Origin: Charina bottae
Taxonomy: Eukaryota; Chordata; Lepidosauria; Squamata; Charinaidae
Length of the DNA stretch: 64,000 bases
Direction of reading: 5' to 3'
Assembly (NCBI GenBank): GCA_023362775.1
Contig: JALMGJ010000019.1
Coordinates: 4,791,501 to 4,855,500 of the forward strand
Shown here in pieces: positions 59,001 through 64,000 of the stretch; the stretch's first letter is position 1, and each line of letters begins with the position of its first letter. The notes beneath the pieces are model-generated. The model was not told the origin of the DNA. It saw only the letters and a list, made by a program, of their open reading frames with translations, and did not search any database. The position numbers were made by a program, and so were the translations under genes.

Positions 59001-59330
59001 GATGGTGCGCAGTTTCAACGTGATATGCTAATGAAGACTTACAGCAAGGCTGCTTTGCTGTCTCAGCTGTCTAATTGAGACAAGTAGTTAAGCAAAGCAA
59101 CTCATGGATACATTAATTTAAGAGTAATGTATTAAGTAAAAATATTTCCTTCAGACCTTTCAGAGCAAAACAAATGACTTCTTTACAATCCCACAAGGTG
59201 AATTTGTCTCTAAGCCTTGAATTTTTTGGCAGACTTGGGTCATACATTTTCTTAGATAGCATCCCTTCAAACTTGCAGAGAAGTAAATTCTGAATATTTT
59301 GGAACACTGAATCAAATAAATAGAGACTAT
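59001..59330. other. Intronic sequence with no recognised gene
   Basis: Nothing identified. Confidence 0.4.
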
Positions 59331-59616
59331 CCAGTCAGTTTGGTCTAGTGGTTAAGGAACAGAACAGGGAGACTTGAGTTCTGTCATAGGCAAGGAAGTT
59401 ATTTATTTATTTAATTTTATTTATTTTCTATCCTGCCTTTATTATTTTTATAAATAACTCAAGGCAGCGAACATACCTAATACTCCTTCCTCCTCCTATT
59501 TTCCCCACAACAACCCTGTGAGGTGATTTGGGCTGAAGACAATGGCAAACTACTTCACAAACTGTTGCCAAGGAAACTGCAGGAACTTTTTATGGAGTCA
59601 AGACTAACTCAAAGGG
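59331..59616 (+). mobile_element. tRNA-derived SINE split by another insertion
   Basis: The head CCAGTCAGTTTGGTCTAGTG and start of the body (59331-59399) and the distal part GGCAAACTACTTCACAAACT through GGAGTCAAGACTAACTC (about 59542-59616) belong to the family of the copy at 60719. Between them sits the element at 59400-59540. Confidence 0.65.
59400..59540 (-). mobile_element. LINE or SINE 3' end inserted in the SINE
   Basis: Minus strand: ACCTCACAGGGTTGTTGTGG, GAGGAGGAAGGAGTATTAGG, TTCGCTGCCTTGAGTTATTT, then AATAAAGGCAGGATAGAAAA and an (AAAT)n tail. This is a widespread squamate repeat; its family name is not certain. Confidence 0.6.
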
Positions 59617-59624
59617 TAATAAAT

Positions 59625-59645
59625 GAATAAATAAATAAATAAATA
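59625..59645. repeat. (AAAT)n short array
   Basis: Five AAAT units at the end of the composite SINE. Confidence 0.85.
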
Positions 59646-59935
59646 TCAACATCCATCGTGGATATGAGAATTTCTTTTATCATATTTTGCCTTTTCTGAT
59701 CATCGTTGCAGCACAGCAATGCAAGCTGGTATTATAAAGGGACAGCAAAGAGCTTTATATGATCAAGAAGGTGGCAAGCATGGTGGCAATGTTCTGTGCT
59801 TAAAATCTGCGGCCAAATTCAGACATGATTCCGTATAAATGCTTGTTGTGGGAGTGATCTGGTTCAGTTCTGCTGAAGCAGGCTTCCACTGAGGTTATTC
59901 AAGTGACATCAGCTTCTTGCATGCAATCTCTCATA

Positions 59936-60270
59936 GGTAAAAGTAAAGGTTCCCCCCGCACATTTGTGCAGTCGTGTCCGACTCTAGGGGCCGGTGCTCA
60001 TCTCCGTTTGTTAGCTGAAGAGCCAGCGTTGTCCGAAGACGCTTCCACGGTCATGTGGCCGCATGACACGCACGGAACGCTGTTACCATCCCACCAAAGT
60101 GGCACCTATTCATCTACTTGCATTTACATGCTTTCGAATTGCTAGGTTCGCAAGAGCTGGAGCTAGTGCAGGAGCTCACTCCACACGCAGGGCTAGGGAT
60201 TCGAACCTCCAAACTTGCAATCTTCCGATCGACAAGCCTGGCATCCTACCCGCTGAGCCACCACGCCCCT
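59936..60270 (-). mobile_element. Sauria-type SINE, full length
   Basis: Target duplication tgcaatctctcata at 59922-59935 and 60271-60284 (14 bp). Minus-strand head GGGCGTGGTGGCTCAGCGGG and B box GGTTCGAATCCC; tail at the left. Confidence 0.93.
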
Positions 60271-60284
60271 TGCAATCTCTCATA

Positions 60285-60718
60285 CAGCCAGGTATTTGCA
60301 GGAAAAAAGCCACAGATACGTACATCATGGAAGCTTTCTGCCTTTCAAGGTCATGGGAGAAACTGAGAGTGTGGATGGATGACTCTGAAATCTCATGTAT
60401 TAAGCATGTCTAAAATGTTCCAATCATTATCCATAAAAATTGTCCTGTAACCAAGTAGCTACACTGTACTTCAAGGGAAAACCTTGTGGCATTTTAAAGG
60501 GGGATGGATTTATTGTGGCATAAAATTTTGTGAGCCAGTTCTCAGAAACATCACAAGATGACCTTTCTGGTTTTAAGCATGTTATTGCTATAAGGTCTGC
60601 CTAGAATTATTTAGATTTCAAGTACTTTTTAATTTGTTGGTTTAATTTGGGGATTTGTTTTTGTTTTCGTTTTGCTTTAAGATTGAGTCCTTCCACATAA
60701 TAATCTTGTTTGTTTTGT
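60285..60718. other. Intronic sequence with no recognised gene
   Basis: Nothing identified. Confidence 0.4.
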
Positions 60719-60930
60719 GCCTTTGAGTCAGTTTTTGAGTCCTGGCGACTGCCTGGACAAGTCCCTGCAGTTTTCTTGGCAAGGTTTTTCAGAAGTGGTT
60801 TGCCGTTGCCTCCTTCCTAGGGCTCAGAGAGGGGGACTGGCCCAAGGTCACTCATCTGGCTTTGTGCCCAAGGCAGGACTGGAATTCAGTCTCCCAGTTT
60901 CTAGCCTTATGCCTTAACCACTACACCAAA
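60719..60930 (-). mobile_element. tRNA-derived SINE, MIR/CORE-like
   Basis: Minus strand: GGTGTAGTGGTTAAGGCATA head, GTGACCTTGGGCCAGTCCCC, CAAACCACTTCTGAAAAACC, TTGCCAAGAAAACTGCAGGG. Better preserved than the copy at 45571. No certain target duplication. Confidence 0.75.
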
Positions 60931-62193
60931 CTTTTTTTTTTTTAAGGAAAAGTAATTTTGGAATCTTGCAAGTATCACTTGACAATGTCCTAGATATCAT
61001 GGTGTCCATATTGTCAATCATGATGCCCATTGCCTATTTGTATGAAAAAAAAATTGCTTTGAGCATGGAAATCCAGCAAGTACAGGCAATAAGAAAATAA
61101 AGTGCATCTACACTCATAAGGTATGAGTAGACGTTATTAACAATTATTGAGTAACCCATCAACAGGATCTGAGCAGGTATGAGAAATCTCTGGTGGACTT
61201 GTACCCATCTTCCTTAGTAATAAAACTGATTTTATTGTGTTGCATTTGATTGATAATTGTGTGTGTGTGTGTCTCTCTCTCTTTCTTCTATTATGTCAGA
61301 ATATTGTGGTCCAACTTTTTTTTTGGGGGGGGGGGTGGAGAACAGTCATTATACTTTAAAAGGTTCTCAGTCTTGGATGATATATAAGACTACAGGACTC
61401 CTGTAAGTTTCCTGGGTAAATCTGTTCCAACCTGTTCAATTAACCCAGGATAGGCAAATTTCCTGGGGACTCCAAGTTTATTTATTAATAAAAAGAGCAA
61501 GTTTCAAAGGCCAAATTAAGAATTAAGGAACAGATTATCTCTAAGTAGATATTAAGAATTGAACAGAACTAGAAACAAGCTCACAATTCTTTCCTTGAAA
61601 TATTTTTCTTTTTTTAAATTAGTTAAATGGAGAACGGGCAATTTTTCTTTGTTACTCTTGTTAGACAACTAGAATTGGAAAGCCTTGTTGATCTGCAAAT
61701 CATAACAGACGTGTATCCATAGTGCTGATTTCTCTGCCTATTGCTTATTCTTGGCCAGAGATACCTAACTTGATTGAAACACTATCTTCCAGTTTGAAAA
61801 TCACACTTGTGCATTTCTCAATGGCATCATGTTGGAAGGTTAAAAGGGGCATTTCCTGCCTTTTGTGACAGTTTTCATTCCTCATGAACGTATTTTAAAC
61901 CCTCTGCCCTGAAAGGCAATGAAATCACCGACATCTGATTGAACTTTCTGTAGGATCAGTACAACGGCAAACCCTTTTACCGAGGTGTGCCACACTACAA
62001 AGAGCATGAACAAAGCTGTTCTTTTGGATCATTAAAGCAGCTATGTCTTTTGCAGGCCTTGCCCAGATGTTGCAGAAGCTGCTCCCAGCTGCCTCAACAT
62101 GTGTGCAAGTGCATAGTTGCTTTGCTTTCTTCTCCAATTTTCACAGACCTATTCTGGAGAAACCTGTAGATCTCATTATTATTCTGAAAAAAA
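60931..62193. other. Intronic sequence with no recognised gene
   Basis: Contains a TG/TC tract at 61259-61283 and a T/G homopolymer pair at 61318-61333. No coding exon recognised. Confidence 0.4.
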
Positions 62194-62640
62194 CTTAAAA
62201 CCTGGCTTTGTCAACATGCCTGGAGTGGGAAGGATAGTGGTTACCCTTCGGGATGGCTAGCTCCCTAGAATGAAAGCTGTTGATATATATGTTAAGGTAA
62301 AGGTAAAGGTAAATGTTCCCCCCGCACATTTGTGCAGTCGTGTCTGACTCTAGGGGTCGGTGCTCATCTCCGTTTGTTAGCCGAAGAGCCAGCGTTGTCC
62401 GAAGATGCTTCCACGGTCATGTGGCCGCATGACGCGCGCGGAACGCTGTTACCTACCCACCAAAGTGGTACCTATTCATCTCCTTGCATTTGCATGCTTT
62501 CGAATTGCTAGGTTGGCAACAGCTATTTATGTATTTATAATTGTATTTTAAGTAATTGTGTTTTTATTGTAAACCACCCAGCGTCCCTCTCCTGGGGGAG
62601 ATGGTCGGTGATAAATTTGATAAATAAATAAATAAAAAAT
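62194..62640 (+). mobile_element. L2/L3-type LINE 3' end interrupted by a SINE
   Basis: Left part 62194-62295 matches the end of the ORF and start of the 3' UTR (AAAACCTGGCTTTGTCAACA, GGAGTGGGAAGGATAGTGG). Right part 62521-62640 resumes with TTATTGTAAACCACCCAGCG, GGAGATGGTCGGTGATAAAT and (AATA)n. Together they equal the copy at 47610-47900. Confidence 0.85.
62296..62521 (-). mobile_element. Sauria-type SINE, 5'-truncated, nested
   Basis: Contains the 3' two thirds of the SINE; it stops at TTGGCAAC, so the tRNA head with both promoter boxes is missing. The (ACCTTT)n tail is at the left. Inserted in the LINE tail, hence younger than it. No clear target duplication. Confidence 0.88.
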
Positions 62641-63881
62641 AAAAATTATGAGCCCAAGGAAATGCCAACACTGTCCTTAAAATATAGTTTTAAAATAATA
62701 AAAAGATTCTTGAAATCTAACTTTGTTGACTTCCTATTAGATAAAGGGAAATATCTTCATCTTGCTATAAATATGTATTTCCTAATTACAGTGGAACAGG
62801 GAAGCAACACACACACACACAAAAATTCCTCTAGCCTTGATATCTGCCTCTTACCCATATAACAATTGCCCAGAATGAAACAAAATAGACAAGGAATAGG
62901 CTGCCACCATATTAATTTATTCTTCAAAGGCTGGCCTATGTGCTTAGCATTGGCAAAACAGCTTCTGGAATTGCCACTTCTCTGCAAATATCTAGAGATA
63001 TCTTGCCACTGTCGTCTCATTAAAAACACAACCTATGTTAGCCAAACACTCTACTACCTCTAGGGACATGCTCCTGAGAGTTCCCCCCACTTCCTTTTTC
63101 AAGGAGGATCAGATAATGAAGGAAATGAAATATGGCTGAAAATCCCCTTCAAGCACATTTCAATAAGCATCTTCTGAAGTGCAGTGCGAGTGGAAGATAC
63201 AGATGTCAGTGCTTATTCTTCACTCCTGAAAGAACCTGCAACTAAATGAACATTTCCCTTCTGCCACTGCTCATGTAAGCATGAATGGCTTTGTACTTGC
63301 ATCTTCATGAATTGATGATACGTAACCAAGTCATTAAGCGCAGGTGCCAATGGACCATTACTGCCCTTCTTTTTAGTTTGCTCTCCAAGAATGCTTCTGA
63401 GTACAAAGGAGAACCCACTGTCTTTAAGTGCAAAGAAGGTAAAATGCAAGCAGGTCTGAGCTGTCTGCATTATCTCCACCTCAGGTATCTAAAAGCTGGT
63501 TTAAACTATCAAATCTGTCTATGCAAAGTCTGGATTCAGAACATAAGCCAGCAAAGATGAAAACATACAGCATGGATCTCTTGATTCCAATTAGAAGTGA
63601 ATGTCTTCCGTTCCATTGCAGTTATTTTTCCTCTGGATGGTTTTGCTTCCACATTCAGTACTAGTTGGAATTGTTACATGCATGCGTATCCACTTTTAGC
63701 CCCCTACAAATTTATTGGTTATAAACGCACACAACTTGTACAGGCACTAAATGTAACCTTGTGGAAAGGAGAAAGCTCAATTAAACCATGGCATTGGGCT
63801 TCCCTTTTTACACAGCAAGATAATCCACGTGCGTCCCTGACTCTGTTATCCTCCAGCCTGTAAAAGGACAGATGTAGTGAC
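62641..63881. other. Intronic sequence with no recognised gene
   Basis: Frames at 62757-63029, 63285-63560 and 63597-63863 carry no recognisable domain. Confidence 0.4.
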
Positions 63882-63962
63882 AGCCGACAGGAAGCTCTGG
63901 CGTGGGCTGGTCCATGAAGTCACGGAGAGTCGGAAGCGACTGAACGAATAAACAACAAACAA
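63882..63962 (+). mobile_element. BovB (RTE) LINE 3' end
   Basis: AGCTCTGGCGTGGGCTGGTC, CATGAAGTCACGGAGAGTCG and GAAGCGACTGAACGAATAAA are the classic BovB 3' terminus, ending in an AACAAAC-type tail. BovB is abundant in squamates and ruminants and is the textbook case of LINE horizontal transfer. The AGAGTCGGA..CGACT core resembles the end of the Sauria SINEs, consistent with BovB mobilising them. Confidence 0.85.
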
Positions 63963-64000
63963 AGCTCACATAATCAGGACTTCCCTGAACAAATTGTGGA

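Overview
The window is vertebrate nuclear DNA: AT-rich, almost free of coding sequence, and dense in retroelements and microsatellites. The repeat mix points to a squamate reptile (lizard or snake). It has Sauria-type tRNA SINEs with a GGTTCGAATCCC B box, a BovB-like LINE 3' end, L2/L3-type and CR1 LINEs, L1, Penelope-like elements (PLEs) and several hAT elements with 8-bp target duplications. The species cannot be fixed from the sequence.

Genes. Only one convincing functional coding block is present: on the minus strand at 5342-5721, the last coding exon of a delta-1 protocadherin, best matching PCDH9. It has a clean splice acceptor and ends in TRREVYL. The gene runs right to left, so 1-5341 should be its 3' UTR and downstream flank, and 5722-64000 is most simply part of its last intron, in line with the very large introns of this gene. 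A second exon-like block on the plus strand, 33545-33652, encodes the C-terminal tail of a KSR kinase-like protein (best KSR2) behind a good acceptor. It is out of place inside a protocadherin intron.

Repeat layout. 0-10 kb: exon, two Sauria SINEs, a second tRNA-SINE. 11-17 kb: solo LTR, a 1.8-kb L1-like element with both target duplications, a fossil reverse transcriptase, a long 5'-truncated L2/L3 LINE with one in-frame stop, a PLE copy and a hAT MITE. 19-32 kb: hAT MITE, SINEs, microsatellites, a PLE fold-back, CR1 and L1 fragments. 33-40 kb: the KSR-like exon, a perfect PLE palindrome, two SINEs and a probable solo LTR. 44-50 kb: non-LTR fragment, hAT element with a GC-rich repeat cassette, SINEs, a PLE GIY-YIG fragment and a 577-bp AAAAT array. 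52-64 kb: degenerate inverted PLE pair, a hAT element carrying a 61-bp minisatellite, nested SINE insertions, and the BovB end.

Most notable signals: (1) three PLE-type families in which a CTGANGA / stem / GAAA block, like a hammerhead-ribozyme core, recurs, two as near-perfect inverted pairs; (2) the displaced KSR-like exon; (3) two hAT elements with different termini sharing one GC-rich internal repeat unit; (4) two hAT elements with the same termini but unrelated interiors. All family names come from recognition by eye; no database search was run.
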